Origin: Chryseobacterium cucumeris | Lineage (GTDB): Bacteria; Bacteroidota; Bacteroidia; Flavobacteriales; Weeksellaceae | Assembly: GCF_001593385.1 (NCBI RefSeq) | Contig: NZ_LUVZ01000001.1 | Span: forward strand, 434,001-498,000 | Reading direction: 5' to 3' | DNA length: 64,000 bases | Shown here: in pieces, positions 8,729 to 17,916 of the stretch | Layout of the letters: each line of letters starts with the position of its first letter | How positions within the stretch are numbered: position 1 is the first letter of the stretch | Made by a program: the position numbers and the translations under genes | Notes under the pieces: generated by a model | The model's input: only the letters and a program-made list of their open reading frames with translations | Database searches by the model: none | What the model was told of the DNA's origin: nothing

Positions 8729-9951
8729 AAAGAATCCATGAAATATTTAAAAGCGCCTCTGTGTTGGTTTTTACAGATCAGCTCATATTCAGCGGGAGCA
8801 ATTTTCTTCTGACCTTTTTAGTGGTGAGAAAACTAAGTATTTCTGAATTTGGAATATTTTCATCAATCCTTTTAATAACCTATTTTCTGGTAGGCATTTC
8901 TAATGCCTTTATTGTTCAGCCTTTTCAGATTTTATCAGCAAAGAATTTCAGTAAAAAATCACTGGGCTTTGCATTTATGGCTTCATTGGTTTTGATTTCC
9001 ATGTTCAGCCTGCTTGTTTTTTTTATTACTCTTCTTCCTGTTCCGGCAATAGCATTTGTGAAAAACAATCTTTCTGCCTTAATAGTTTTTGTTTCAGCCT
9101 ATATTTTACAGGACTTTCTCAGAAAAATATTACTGACCATAGATCATATTAAAATTGTCCTTTTTATCGATACTATCTTTATTATTATTTTCCCTCTACT
9201 TGGATTTGAGACGTCCCTTACTTTATGGAAAAGCTTATATATTATCGGTATTGTAAACATTGCAGCATCTGTTCCCGGCATAGGATATCTTATAAAAAAT
9301 GCAGATTTCAATCTGAAAAACACCTCACTTTTGCGCTATTACTTTACAGAGGGTAAGTGGCTTTTAAGCGCTTCTGTTCTTCAATGGCTTTCAGGTAATT
9401 TCTTCACCCTTGCGGCAGGTGTATACCTAGGAATCAATGCTTTGGGAGCATTAAGGCTTGTTCAATCCTTCTTCGGAATTATCAATATTATCTTACAAAC
9501 CATTGAAAATTATTACCTTCCTAAAACAGCTCAGCTTTATTATCAAAATAAAAATCAGGAAAAAAAAGAGCTTCTTCTCAAGATAAGGAAGGCTATAGCC
9601 CTGTTAGCTATTATAATCGTTTGCTTTTTCACCTTTTCAGATTCGTTGATTATTATTCTCGGAGGTGAAAAATACCATCAATATGGATTTGTCATTAAGC
9701 TGATCTCAGCTTTATATATTGTAATCCTGTACAGTTATCCAACCCGGATTTCTATCAGAATTTTAGAGCAAAATAAGGCGTTCTTTATCGGATATTGTAT
9801 ATCCTTTGTTTTTTCGGTTCTGAGTTTCCATTTTTTATTAAAATACGGGCAGCTCTATGGCGCTGTAGCCGGATTAGCAGTTAATCAGATTGTAATGATT
9901 GTTTACTGGAAAATAATTCTAAACAAAAAACAAATTTCGGTATGGGCATAG
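8725..9951 (+). CDS. Polysaccharide flippase (Wzx/MATE-like, oligosaccharide flippase family)
   Basis: A 408-residue, highly hydrophobic protein with about 11-12 membrane segments and the N-terminal pattern of Wzx-like flippases (FTDQLIFSGSNFLLTFLVVRKLS). Such proteins move undecaprenyl-linked repeat units across the inner membrane. The start is GTG, because the frame opens inside the stop of the previous gene (GTGA overlap) and no in-frame ATG fits better. It overlaps the next glycosyltransferase gene by 10 bases, so translation is coupled. Substrate specificity cannot be read from the sequence. Confidence 0.87.
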   Translation: MKRIHEIFKSASVLVFTDQLIFSGSNFLLTFLVVRKLSISEFGIFSSILLITYFLVGISNAFIVQPFQILSAKNFSKKSLGFAFMASLVLISMFSLLVFFITLLPVPAIAFVKNNLSALIVFVSAYILQDFLRKILLTIDHIKIVLFIDTIFIIIFPLLGFETSLTLWKSLYIIGIVNIAASVPGIGYLIKNADFNLKNTSLLRYYFTEGKWLLSASVLQWLSGNFFTLAAGVYLGINALGALRLVQSFFGIINIILQTIENYYLPKTAQLYYQNKNQEKKELLLKIRKAIALLAIIIVCFFTFSDSLIIILGGEKYHQYGFVIKLISALYIVILYSYPTRISIRILEQNKAFFIGYCISFVFSVLSFHFLLKYGQLYGAVAGLAVNQIVMIVYWKIILNKKQISVWA

Positions 9952-11057
9952 TACATTTAATATTAGGAAAAGCGAACCCCGAAAAAATGAACGGCGTTAA
10001 TAAAGTGGTATATAATATCGCTACAAAACAGGCCGAAAACAAAGGGAATGTAGAAGTATGGGGTGTTTCTGAAAACACAGAAATCAACTATCCAGAAAGG
10101 ACATTCATAACAAAGATTTTTAAGAAAAAAAGAAATCCTTTTTCTATTCCCGAAGATCTTAAAAAAGAAATTCTGGCCGCTGATCAGGCTACAGTTTTTC
10201 ATTTTCATGGAGGATGGATTCCCATATTTGCTTCTTTAAGTAAATTTTTAAAGAAAAATAACTACCGATATGTAATAACTCCTCATGGTGCATATAATAG
10301 TATTGCCATGAAGAAAAGCAAATATATAAAAAAGATTTACTTTAAAATATTTGAAAAAAAAGTCATTGAAAACGCTTCTAAAATCCATTGTATAGGAGAA
10401 AGTGAAATAGAAGGTCTCAATTCTGTTTTTCCAACCTCAAAAGGTGTTCTGATCACCTATGGCTATGATAGAATAAATACCAGCAATTATTGCAGTAATC
10501 TCAAAGAACCTATTATTTTCGGGTTTGTTGGCAGACTGGATATTCATACAAAAGGTCTGGACATTCTCATTGAAAGTTACGCTGCTTTTTCCAGAAAAAA
10601 GCCTAATTCCAAACTTTGGATTGTAGGAGACGGGGCTGAAAAAAATGATCTTATCCATACCATAAAATCATATAATATAAGTGACAAAGTAGAATTGCTG
10701 GGAAGTAAGTTCGGAGAAGAAAAAAATAATCTAATCAAAAGAATGCATATTTTCGTGCATCCTTCCAGAAATGAAGGCCTGCCTGTCTCAGTTATTGAAG
10801 CCGCCGACTTTGGAAAGCCCTGTATTGTCACCAGAAATACGAACATCGGCCACCTTGTAGAAAAATATGACGCCGGCATTTGTATTCCAACCCCTGATCC
10901 TACTCTACTTACGCACTCTTTTATAACAATTTCTGAAGTATGGGAACATCAGAAAAAGTATATCGCCATGTCGGAAAATGCTATACAAATGGTGGAAGAA
11001 GCTTTTGACTGGAAAAAAATTCTTGACGATATGAATACTCAACTCTACAATATCTGA
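9942..11057 (+). CDS. Glycosyltransferase family 4
   Basis: A 371-residue GT-B fold glycosyltransferase that adds a sugar to the lipid-linked repeat unit on the cytoplasmic face. The N-terminal acceptor domain has HFHGGW and TPHGAY segments. The C-terminal Glycos_transf_1 domain opens with GFVGRLDIHTKGLD and carries the E-x7-E motif (E278 to E286, EGLPVSVIE), as in retaining GT4 enzymes. The gene overlaps the flippase gene and ends 1 base before the polymerase gene. Donor and acceptor sugars are unknown. Confidence 0.92.
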   Translation: MGIVHLILGKANPEKMNGVNKVVYNIATKQAENKGNVEVWGVSENTEINYPERTFITKIFKKKRNPFSIPEDLKKEILAADQATVFHFHGGWIPIFASLSKFLKKNNYRYVITPHGAYNSIAMKKSKYIKKIYFKIFEKKVIENASKIHCIGESEIEGLNSVFPTSKGVLITYGYDRINTSNYCSNLKEPIIFGFVGRLDIHTKGLDILIESYAAFSRKKPNSKLWIVGDGAEKNDLIHTIKSYNISDKVELLGSKFGEEKNNLIKRMHIFVHPSRNEGLPVSVIEAADFGKPCIVTRNTNIGHLVEKYDAGICIPTPDPTLLTHSFITISEVWEHQKKYIAMSENAIQMVEEAFDWKKILDDMNTQLYNI

Positions 11058-11058
11058 T

Positions 11059-12363
11059 ATGGAAACCTTATCCCCTAAACATCAGCTCTTTCTAAAAAAA
11101 ACAAATAATCAATTGTTTATTATTCTGCTGCTAATGGTAGCCTGCTTTTTTACGTGGAGTGAAAATGTTGCTATCACAAGGGGAATAAAGATAGTAGGTA
11201 GAATGGGGGTTATGATTTCTTCTATTCTTGTTTATCAAAAAATCATCAATTATGGCGGAGTAAATTCATTGTCCTATAAAAATATTTTCTCCCCTATCCT
11301 GTACATGGGCTATCTGACTTTAGGATTTATATCATTCTCCTGGAGTACCAATCCGGGATTCAGTGCACTGCAATGGTTTATGACTTTTCAGAGTTTTGTC
11401 TTTGCTTATTTCTTTGTAAAAAGTTTAAAAATACTGGATATTTATTTTGAAGGCCATAGCATCCGCCTTTATCATCTTTTAGGAAACACTGTATTTGTAT
11501 TGCAACTTGTCTTTGTTATCGGGCTATGGATTGCTCCTGATATCTTTTTCCGTCTTACTGACGGAGGTGAAGAGGCCAGACTTGGCGGTACATTAATGAA
11601 TCCCAATGAGCTTGGAATGCTTGCCGGTGTGGGTTGTGCCTGTCTTATTTTTGATCTTTACCGTTTTAAAAATAAGATTTGGACCATTATAAAGATCATC
11701 ATCATTATGTATGCACTTTATATGACGGGATCAAGATCTTCACTTATCGGAATTTTACTCATTATATTTTTCCACGTTAATCAGACCAAGAAAAAAACTT
11801 TAAAATTTGCCATTATCGGAGTGGTGGCGATAATAGCTCCCTTTGCGGTTTACAGTATCATTTTAAAGGGTGGCGATCAGTCTCGTCTGGAAGAAGTAAT
11901 GAGCCTTACAGGGCGACTTCCTTTCTGGAAAGCTTTAATTAATGAAGGATTACCAAGGGAACCACTTTTTGGCTTTGGATTTATGAGAATAGACTATAAA
12001 GAGTTTTTTCAGAGCGCCCACACCTATCCGGGAAAAATGACTCATAATACATTCATGCAGGTTCTTATGAATCTTGGTTTTATTGGGCTCACCATTGTTT
12101 TTTTTCAGGTCTTTTTTACTCTAAAATCAATAATGTCCCAACCCAAAGAAACAAAACTTATGCTCATTGGAATCCTTATTCCTATTATCATCAATTCTTT
12201 TACTGAGTTTGGAATATTTGGAGAAAGCAATTACGGAATTTTATTTTACCAAATTATAATCTTTTCCGTGGCTATTAAAAACAGCAACCATCTTACCAGG
12301 CTGCAAAAAATTGTTCTTAAAAGAAAAAGACCTGATCTTATAGAAAAAAATTCCATTCTATAG
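11059..12363 (+). CDS. O-antigen ligase/polymerase family membrane protein (Wzy-like)
   Basis: A 434-residue protein with about 11-12 membrane segments. The Wzy_C/O-antigen ligase signature is visible: LGGTLMNPNELG, then TGSRSS, and THNTFMQVLMNLGFIGL in the large periplasmic loop region. In a locus with a flippase, a Wza-like and a Wzz-like protein, the likely role is polymerising repeat units at the periplasmic face. Ligase and polymerase members cannot be separated by these motifs. It closes the first operon; a palindrome follows 6 bases after the stop. Confidence 0.85.
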   Translation: METLSPKHQLFLKKTNNQLFIILLLMVACFFTWSENVAITRGIKIVGRMGVMISSILVYQKIINYGGVNSLSYKNIFSPILYMGYLTLGFISFSWSTNPGFSALQWFMTFQSFVFAYFFVKSLKILDIYFEGHSIRLYHLLGNTVFVLQLVFVIGLWIAPDIFFRLTDGGEEARLGGTLMNPNELGMLAGVGCACLIFDLYRFKNKIWTIIKIIIIMYALYMTGSRSSLIGILLIIFFHVNQTKKKTLKFAIIGVVAIIAPFAVYSIILKGGDQSRLEEVMSLTGRLPFWKALINEGLPREPLFGFGFMRIDYKEFFQSAHTYPGKMTHNTFMQVLMNLGFIGLTIVFFQVFFTLKSIMSQPKETKLMLIGILIPIIINSFTEFGIFGESNYGILFYQIIIFSVAIKNSNHLTRLQKIVLKRKRPDLIEKNSIL

Positions 12364-12369
12364 TTTTTT

Positions 12370-12384
12370 TTCCATTTTTTGGAA
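12370..12384. promoter_or_regulatory. Palindrome TTCCATTTTTTGGAA before the 12483 operon
   Basis: TTCCA-N5-TGGAA, extendable to TTTTCCA/TGGAAAA, about 100 bases before the ATG at 12483. It is identical in all 15 bases to the site at 17797. A TGGCAAG-N4-TTATA element at 12440-12455 resembles sigma-54 -24/-12, with the -24 half good and the -12 half poor. Three AACA(C)AAA stretches lie between. It may have a secondary role at the 3' end of the upstream operon, but the stem is only AT-rich and no T-run follows. Confidence 0.55.
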
Positions 12385-12482
12385 AACACATCTCACTAAA
12401 AAACAACACAAACAACACAAATTCAATAACTTAAATAATTGGCAAGATGTTTATATCCTATGTTAATATAAAATAGAACATC

Positions 12483-14792
12483 ATGAGAAACTTATTTAAA
12501 AACATAGGATATAAACTGTATCTGAAACAGCAGACAGGAAGTAAAAGAATCTCATTTTCTTATATTCCCAACCAGGATGGAAGTGTACGATGGTTTTGGA
12601 ATTCGCGATCAAAAAAGCCTTTATTCCTGAAGTTCTATAATATAACAACGATTAAGGGAAAATTATTTGCCTTCGTTGTGCATCTCATATTCTTTCTGAA
12701 TCTGCAGAAAGTAGTATTCAAAAAAGAGACTTTATATTATACCTCAGAAGAAAACCCTTTATTTGACATCATGAATGATTGGGCCATATTTACCGGAACT
12801 CCAGGCCCTAATAACAAAGCCGTTTTATTTGCAGACAAATGCTTCTTCAAAATTGCTGCGACAAAAAATGCAAAAAATCTTATCAATAAAGAATATAAAA
12901 TCATCACCTACTCCGGAACCAACAGATTGTATTCAACACCTTCTGCATCTTTAATTAATGATTATGTATTAAGGCTTTCTGATATTTCAAATAACGGAAA
13001 GAGACAAAAGAAATTCAGTGGAATTCATGCTAAAGCTCTTCAGGGAATCAAAGAAAAATATCAGACTGCCATTAAAATATCCAATTGGAAACATTTCGGC
13101 ACATTGATAGAAAACTTCACCACAATTGATGATAACCGGATCCCTCCAAATCTGATGCGAAAACTTAAAATGATTCTGGAAAATATTGATAAAGATGAAA
13201 TGATACACTTATCCTTTTCTCATGGGGATTTTACTCCCTGGAACTGCTGTGTAAAAGATGATATCCTTGGAATATACGATTGGGAACTGGCTTCATTTGA
13301 AAAACCTAAAGGATTTGATTTCTTTCACTTTATCATACAGAACAGTATCCTTGTACAGCATATGCCATGGAAAGAAACCTGGACACAAATCAGAAAGCAC
13401 AATAAAACTGCATTTAATTTTAATGATAATGAACTTAAAAAATATCTGAAATTCTATCTGCTGACCAATGTGCTTTATTACCTGAAATTGTATTCTGAAC
13501 AAGAACAATGGCATCTTCAGATTCATTGGCTTTTAAAAGTATGGTCGGAGGCCTTGAATATGTATCTTACTGAAATCAAAACCGAACGAGAGCTTCTTAT
13601 CATGGATATTTTTGATTACTTATATCCTCAGAAATATGCTGCACTGAAATTCCATGATAAAGAACCGGAAAACCTCCCTCTCAACTCTGATATTGATCTT
13701 GTTATCTCCTTCCAGGATGCTTCAAAAATGGCTGTATTTCTAAAACAGAACAGTCTGGTCAACAGAATAAAAATTGTCAAAAAATCATTCATGTACAACA
13801 TAAGGCTTATTACTCATGATCTTAAGATTCTTAATCTGGATCTTATTTATCAGCTGAAGTGGAAACATCTTGAATTTATGGAAACACACAGAATGATAGA
13901 TCATGCGGAGCAGAACAGATATGGAATTAAAATATCATCTCCACAAGATACGGCAAAATACCTGTATTATTTTTATACCCTAAATAATAGTAAAATTCCG
14001 GATTCATATAAAAGTTTTGTATATGAGAATACCTCAGAAACAATAATGAAAAGTAAAACAGAATGTATTACAATGCTGAAAAACAAAGAATGCAACAGAG
14101 GATTTTTATTCCTTAAGAATCTCGGCGGCTATTTAAAAGATATTTTTTCAGAAAGAGGATTCATTATTACTTTCAGTGGTGTAGATGGTGTTGGAAAATC
14201 AACGGTTATTTCTGAAGTTTCGGAGCTCATTGAAAAACGCTACCGAAGACCTGTAAAAGTTCTCAGACACAGACCTTCTCTCCTTCCGATATTGAGTGTA
14301 TTTACAAAGGGAAAAGAAAAAGCGCATCAGGATATTGTAAATTCTCTGCCAAGACAAGGTAAGAATGATCATTTTTTCTCCTCATTGTTAAGATTTACAT
14401 ATTACTATGCAGATTATATTATTGGACAATTTATTATTTATCTGAAATATGTGTTAAGAGGAAAAATTGTATTGTATGACAGATATTATTTTGATTTTAT
14501 TGCAGATAGTAAAAGAAGCAATATCAAACTTCCGGAAGGCATCACAGAAAACGGATATCATCTGCTATTAAAACCCAAATTTAATTTTTTTCTGTATGCT
14601 GCTCCCGAAAAAATTCTGGGCAGAAAAAAAGAACTTTCCTATCATTCAATATGTGCTTTGACAGCATCATACGGCAGATTATTCTCAAAACTGGAAAAAA
14701 AAGATCCGAAGATCAAATATCTTTCCATCGAAAATAATGATTTGGACACCACTTTAGGTACTATAATGAACACTATAATTGCTGCAAAATGA
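12483..14792 (+). CDS. Three-domain fusion: APH-like kinase, nucleotidyltransferase-like, thymidylate-kinase-like
   Basis: A 769-residue soluble protein. The N-terminal 370 residues contain an aminoglycoside/choline-kinase-like catalytic loop SHGDFTPWN (H247, D249) and an IYDWE metal-binding motif about 20 residues later. Around 380-500, NSDIDLVI (D403, D405) resembles the paired aspartates of a nucleotidyltransferase fold. The last 210 residues are a P-loop kinase of the thymidylate kinase type, with GVDGVGKS (566-573) and a DRY motif in LYDRYYFDF. Substrates are unknown. It opens an operon of surface-polysaccharide genes, so a sugar or sugar-nucleotide substrate is plausible but unproven. 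It overlaps the acyltransferase gene by 4 bases (ATGA). Confidence 0.75.
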   Translation: MRNLFKNIGYKLYLKQQTGSKRISFSYIPNQDGSVRWFWNSRSKKPLFLKFYNITTIKGKLFAFVVHLIFFLNLQKVVFKKETLYYTSEENPLFDIMNDWAIFTGTPGPNNKAVLFADKCFFKIAATKNAKNLINKEYKIITYSGTNRLYSTPSASLINDYVLRLSDISNNGKRQKKFSGIHAKALQGIKEKYQTAIKISNWKHFGTLIENFTTIDDNRIPPNLMRKLKMILENIDKDEMIHLSFSHGDFTPWNCCVKDDILGIYDWELASFEKPKGFDFFHFIIQNSILVQHMPWKETWTQIRKHNKTAFNFNDNELKKYLKFYLLTNVLYYLKLYSEQEQWHLQIHWLLKVWSEALNMYLTEIKTERELLIMDIFDYLYPQKYAALKFHDKEPENLPLNSDIDLVISFQDASKMAVFLKQNSLVNRIKIVKKSFMYNIRLITHDLKILNLDLIYQLKWKHLEFMETHRMIDHAEQNRYGIKISSPQDTAKYLYYFYTLNNSKIPDSYKSFVYENTSETIMKSKTECITMLKNKECNRGFLFLKNLGGYLKDIFSERGFIITFSGVDGVGKSTVISEVSELIEKRYRRPVKVLRHRPSLLPILSVFTKGKEKAHQDIVNSLPRQGKNDHFFSSLLRFTYYYADYIIGQFIIYLKYVLRGKIVLYDRYYFDFIADSKRSNIKLPEGITENGYHLLLKPKFNFFLYAAPEKILGRKKELSYHSICALTASYGRLFSKLEKKDPKIKYLSIENNDLDTTLGTIMNTIIAAK

Positions 14793-15532
14793 AAACAATT
14801 GTTGAAAAAATCATAAAGCTCAGAAATCCGGACTTTACTTTAGATAAGGCATTAAACTCCGGAGCCGTATTCCTGCTGATTTGGGTTCAGTTCTGGAGTC
14901 TCATCAGAGGACTGAAGACGATATTCTTTTTAAGAAATCCAAAAGGAATGCTTTTGGGAAAACGTGTAGGATTCTTCAATGTTTCAAAAATACAATGGGG
15001 AAAATTTCTGAGATTAGGGAATGACGTTTATATTTCTGCACTGGCTAAACAGGGGATAGAATTTGGAAATAATGTTTCTATAGGGGCTTTCAGCAGAATT
15101 ATAGTTTCTACTTCATTAAATAATATTGGAGAAAAAATAAAAATTGGAAATAATGTAGGGATTGGAGAATTTGCTTATCTCGGAGGTTCCGGAGGTCTTG
15201 AAATTGGTGACGACTGTATTGTAGGACAATACCTTAGCTGCCATCCGGAAAATCACAATTATGAAGATCCTGATATTTCCATAAGACATCAGGGCGTGAA
15301 TCGAAAAGGAATTAAAATAGGCAAAAACTGTTGGATTGGCAGTAAAGTTACAATTTTGGACAGCGTAGAAATTGGCTCCGGCTGTATTTTAGCAGCAGGA
15401 AGTGTTATTACAAAATCATTTCCAGACAACAGTATTATAGGAGGTGTACCTGCAAAACTAATAAAAATGAGAACTTATGATGACTACCAATCAGATTATA
15501 CTGGCGACTTGCTATGCCGTAAATCCCTATAA
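14789..15532 (+). CDS. Left-handed beta-helix acyltransferase (hexapeptide repeat)
   Basis: A 247-residue protein with an N-terminal hydrophobic stretch (about 25-50) and then repeated hexapeptides (IGNNVGIGEF, IGKNCWIG, VEIGSGCILAAGSVI). It ends in the usual GGVPAKLIK. The HPENHNYEDP segment carries the His expected for acetyl transfer, as in the CysE/LacA/NodL superfamily. It probably adds an acetyl group to a sugar of the polymer or its precursor. The start overlaps the upstream stop (ATGA). Its last 56 bases overlap the next gene, which is unusually long for this operon and suggests tight coupling. Confidence 0.88.
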   Translation: MKTIVEKIIKLRNPDFTLDKALNSGAVFLLIWVQFWSLIRGLKTIFFLRNPKGMLLGKRVGFFNVSKIQWGKFLRLGNDVYISALAKQGIEFGNNVSIGAFSRIIVSTSLNNIGEKIKIGNNVGIGEFAYLGGSGGLEIGDDCIVGQYLSCHPENHNYEDPDISIRHQGVNRKGIKIGKNCWIGSKVTILDSVEIGSGCILAAGSVITKSFPDNSIIGGVPAKLIKMRTYDDYQSDYTGDLLCRKSL

Positions 15533-16712
15533 AGGTTCGGAAGATGCCATGGGCTGGAATTTTGTATATCAGATTGCCCGGTTCCGAAAAATAATTGCCA
15601 TTACAAGAGAAAATAATAAAATCCATATTGAAAAATATATGGCAGAAAATCCTGATCCTGTATATATGAATATCCAATTCCTTTATTTTGATCTTCCTTA
15701 CTGGATGCGCTTCTGGAAAAAAGGAAATCTCGGTGCCATGTTTTATTACTATCTGTGGCAAAAGAAAGTTGTCTCTTTTATCAAAAAACAAAAACTGGAT
15801 TTTGATATTGTTCATAATGTCAACTTTCATAATGATTGGACGCCAAGCTTTTTATGGAAACTTAATAAGCCTATGGTTTGGGGACCGGTAGGACATCATC
15901 CTCTGATTCCAAAACAATATCTGAAAGATTATTCAATACAATATTTAATTAAAGACCGCCTTATCTGGCTGATCAAAAATTGCTTTTGGAAATTTTCCGT
16001 ATCACTAAGAAATACAATTCAGCATTCAGATCATATTTGGTGTATGAATAGCAGTGTTCCGGAAAAACTGAAGCCGGGTAAAGGCAAATACTCACTTTAT
16101 CCTTCAGTAGCATCAGAAGACTTTTTCCAGAAAAAAGAACTACTTCCAAAATCAGACTTTAAGATAATCAGCGTAGGAAGGTTCGTTCCCTTAAAAGGGT
16201 TTGATTTAACAATAAAATCTTTTGCCCAATTCATTAATCAAATTTCAGAAAAAGATAAAGCATTATGCAAACTTACTCTTATTGGAACGGGGGAACAGAA
16301 AAAATCTTACCAGTCCCTTATCAGCAGTCTTGAAATGAATAATTTCATTGAAATAATAGAATGGATTGACCGGAAAGAACTCATGAAAATCTATGAACAA
16401 TCATCAGTATTTTTATTTCCGTCACATGAAGGGGCAGGAATGGTAGTTCCGGAAGCACTCTCATTTGGATTACCGGTGGTATGTCTTGAAAATGAAGGCC
16501 CTGGAGAGTTCATCAATCGTACCTGTGGCTTTGCAATTCCACAGCAGGAATACAATGAAACCATTGAGAAGCTCAGCTATGCATTACTAAGGCTTTTTCT
16601 GGAAAAAAATCTAAGGAAAGAAATGAGTACCGGGGCAAGAAAACATTATCTGGAAAGATTTTCCTGGGAAAAAAGAGGTGAATATCTGAATACAATTTAT
16701 AATCAAATCTGA
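15477..16712 (+). CDS. Glycosyltransferase family 4
   Basis: A 411-residue GT-B enzyme. The N-terminus has the CYAVNPYKGSEDAMGWN pattern seen in Bacteroidetes GT4 proteins. The C-terminal domain opens with SVGRFVPLKGFDL and has the E-x7-E motif (E318-E326, EGAGMVVPE) and a downstream GPGEFI loop. Two adjacent ATG codons (15477, 15480) could serve as start; I keep the first. It lies in the acyltransferase-glycosyltransferase run and ends 1 base before the next gene. Sugar specificity is unknown. Confidence 0.92.
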   Translation: MMTTNQIILATCYAVNPYKGSEDAMGWNFVYQIARFRKIIAITRENNKIHIEKYMAENPDPVYMNIQFLYFDLPYWMRFWKKGNLGAMFYYYLWQKKVVSFIKKQKLDFDIVHNVNFHNDWTPSFLWKLNKPMVWGPVGHHPLIPKQYLKDYSIQYLIKDRLIWLIKNCFWKFSVSLRNTIQHSDHIWCMNSSVPEKLKPGKGKYSLYPSVASEDFFQKKELLPKSDFKIISVGRFVPLKGFDLTIKSFAQFINQISEKDKALCKLTLIGTGEQKKSYQSLISSLEMNNFIEIIEWIDRKELMKIYEQSSVFLFPSHEGAGMVVPEALSFGLPVVCLENEGPGEFINRTCGFAIPQQEYNETIEKLSYALLRLFLEKNLRKEMSTGARKHYLERFSWEKRGEYLNTIYNQI

Positions 16713-16713
16713 A

Positions 16714-17790
16714 ATGAAAAGAATTGTTGCCATCCATTTATTAAATGATTATAGCGGAAGTCCAAAGGTACTGATGCAGTCATTAAAAGCCTGGACAAAA
16801 AATAGTATGGAAACCCATCTTTTTACTTCAGGTGGAAGAAAAGGTTTTCTTTCTGATATTTCTAAAGTGAGAAATCATTATTTCTGGTATCGCTTTTCAC
16901 CCAATCCTGTCACAAGAATATGTAATTTCTTTCTCTGTCAGTTTCTATTAATGATAAAGCTTTTGTTTTTCCTGAAAAGAAAAGATATTCTCTATATCAA
17001 TACTGTGCTTCCTTTTGGAGCAGCTATTGCCGGAAAAATAAAAGGCTGCAAAGTAATCTATCATATCCACGAAACTTCAATCAAGCCTGCTATTTTTAAG
17101 AATTTGCTTTTTGGAATAGCAAAATTTACAGCCCATAAGATTGTTTTTGTTTCAGAATTTCTTTTGAGGCAGGAATCTCTGATCAACAACCAGGTTCTTC
17201 TTTACAATGTATTGGAACAGGATTTTGTTGAAAAAGCAGACCAATTTCAAAATCATCAAAATACAGTTCCGGTGGTTTTAATGATATGCTCTTTAAAAAT
17301 ATACAAAGGGGTAAACGAGTTTTTGCAGCTGGCACAACAAAATTCACAATATATTTTCAAACTGGTAGTCAATGCTTCAGAGCAGGAAATTTTAGATTAT
17401 TTCAGGATGAAAGAAATTCCAAAAAATCTGAAAATCTATCCTACTCAGGTTGACACTCATATTTTTTACCGTGAGGCTGATTTAGTGGTCAATCTATCTC
17501 ATCCCGATCTTTGGGTTGAAACATTTGGATTAACTATTCTGGAAGGAATGCGATATCGTCTTCCTGCTATTGTTCCGCCAATTGGCGGCGTTACGGAGCT
17601 TGTGAAAAATGGTGAAAATGGTTTTTGGGTTAATTCTAAAAATATAAATGAGCTATCTGAAAAAATAAACTATATATTAAAAGATAGAATTATTTATCAA
17701 TCTTTCAGTGATGCAGCTTATGCTAAAAGTCTGATGTTCTCGGAGGAGTATTTTGAGAAAGAATCAATCCATATTATTTCCAGTTTATAA
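16714..17790 (+). CDS. Glycosyltransferase family 4
   Basis: A 358-residue GT-B glycosyltransferase. The donor-binding half has the E-x7-E motif (E269-E277, ETFGLTILE) followed by PPIGGVTELVKNGENG, the usual nucleotide-sugar loop. The N-terminal part has a hydrophobic segment (about 68-88) that may tether it to the membrane, and an IYHIHET motif. It is the last gene of the operon that starts at 12483; the next palindrome begins 7 bases after its stop. Confidence 0.9.
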   Translation: MKRIVAIHLLNDYSGSPKVLMQSLKAWTKNSMETHLFTSGGRKGFLSDISKVRNHYFWYRFSPNPVTRICNFFLCQFLLMIKLLFFLKRKDILYINTVLPFGAAIAGKIKGCKVIYHIHETSIKPAIFKNLLFGIAKFTAHKIVFVSEFLLRQESLINNQVLLYNVLEQDFVEKADQFQNHQNTVPVVLMICSLKIYKGVNEFLQLAQQNSQYIFKLVVNASEQEILDYFRMKEIPKNLKIYPTQVDTHIFYREADLVVNLSHPDLWVETFGLTILEGMRYRLPAIVPPIGGVTELVKNGENGFWVNSKNINELSEKINYILKDRIIYQSFSDAAYAKSLMFSEEYFEKESIHIISSL

Positions 17791-17796
17791 CAGATT

Positions 17797-17811
17797 TTCC
17801 ATTTTTTGGAA
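17797..17811. promoter_or_regulatory. Palindrome TTCCATTTTTTGGAA before the 17917 operon
   Basis: An exact copy of the 15-base site at 12370, about 105 bases before the ATG at 17917. TGGAACA-N4-TAGTT at 17876-17891 has GG and G at sigma-54 -24/-12 spacing but departs from the -12 consensus. Its position in an operon-sized gap and its exact match to another site in the same locus argue for a shared activator rather than chance. Confidence 0.55.
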
Positions 17812-17916
17812 TTATGCACAAGTATTTACAAAAATAAAATACTGATTATCAATAAATTACAACCTAATTTACTTTTGGAACATGAATAGTTATACTCTTT
17901 TTAAATACAACTAATT

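Noticed and set aside
12370..17811. Palindromes after operon ends read as terminators
   Set aside because: The stems are only TTCCA/TGGAA, lack a following T-run, and two are base-for-base identical, which points to a protein-binding site. Clear terminators in this window have long or GC-bearing stems with T-runs.
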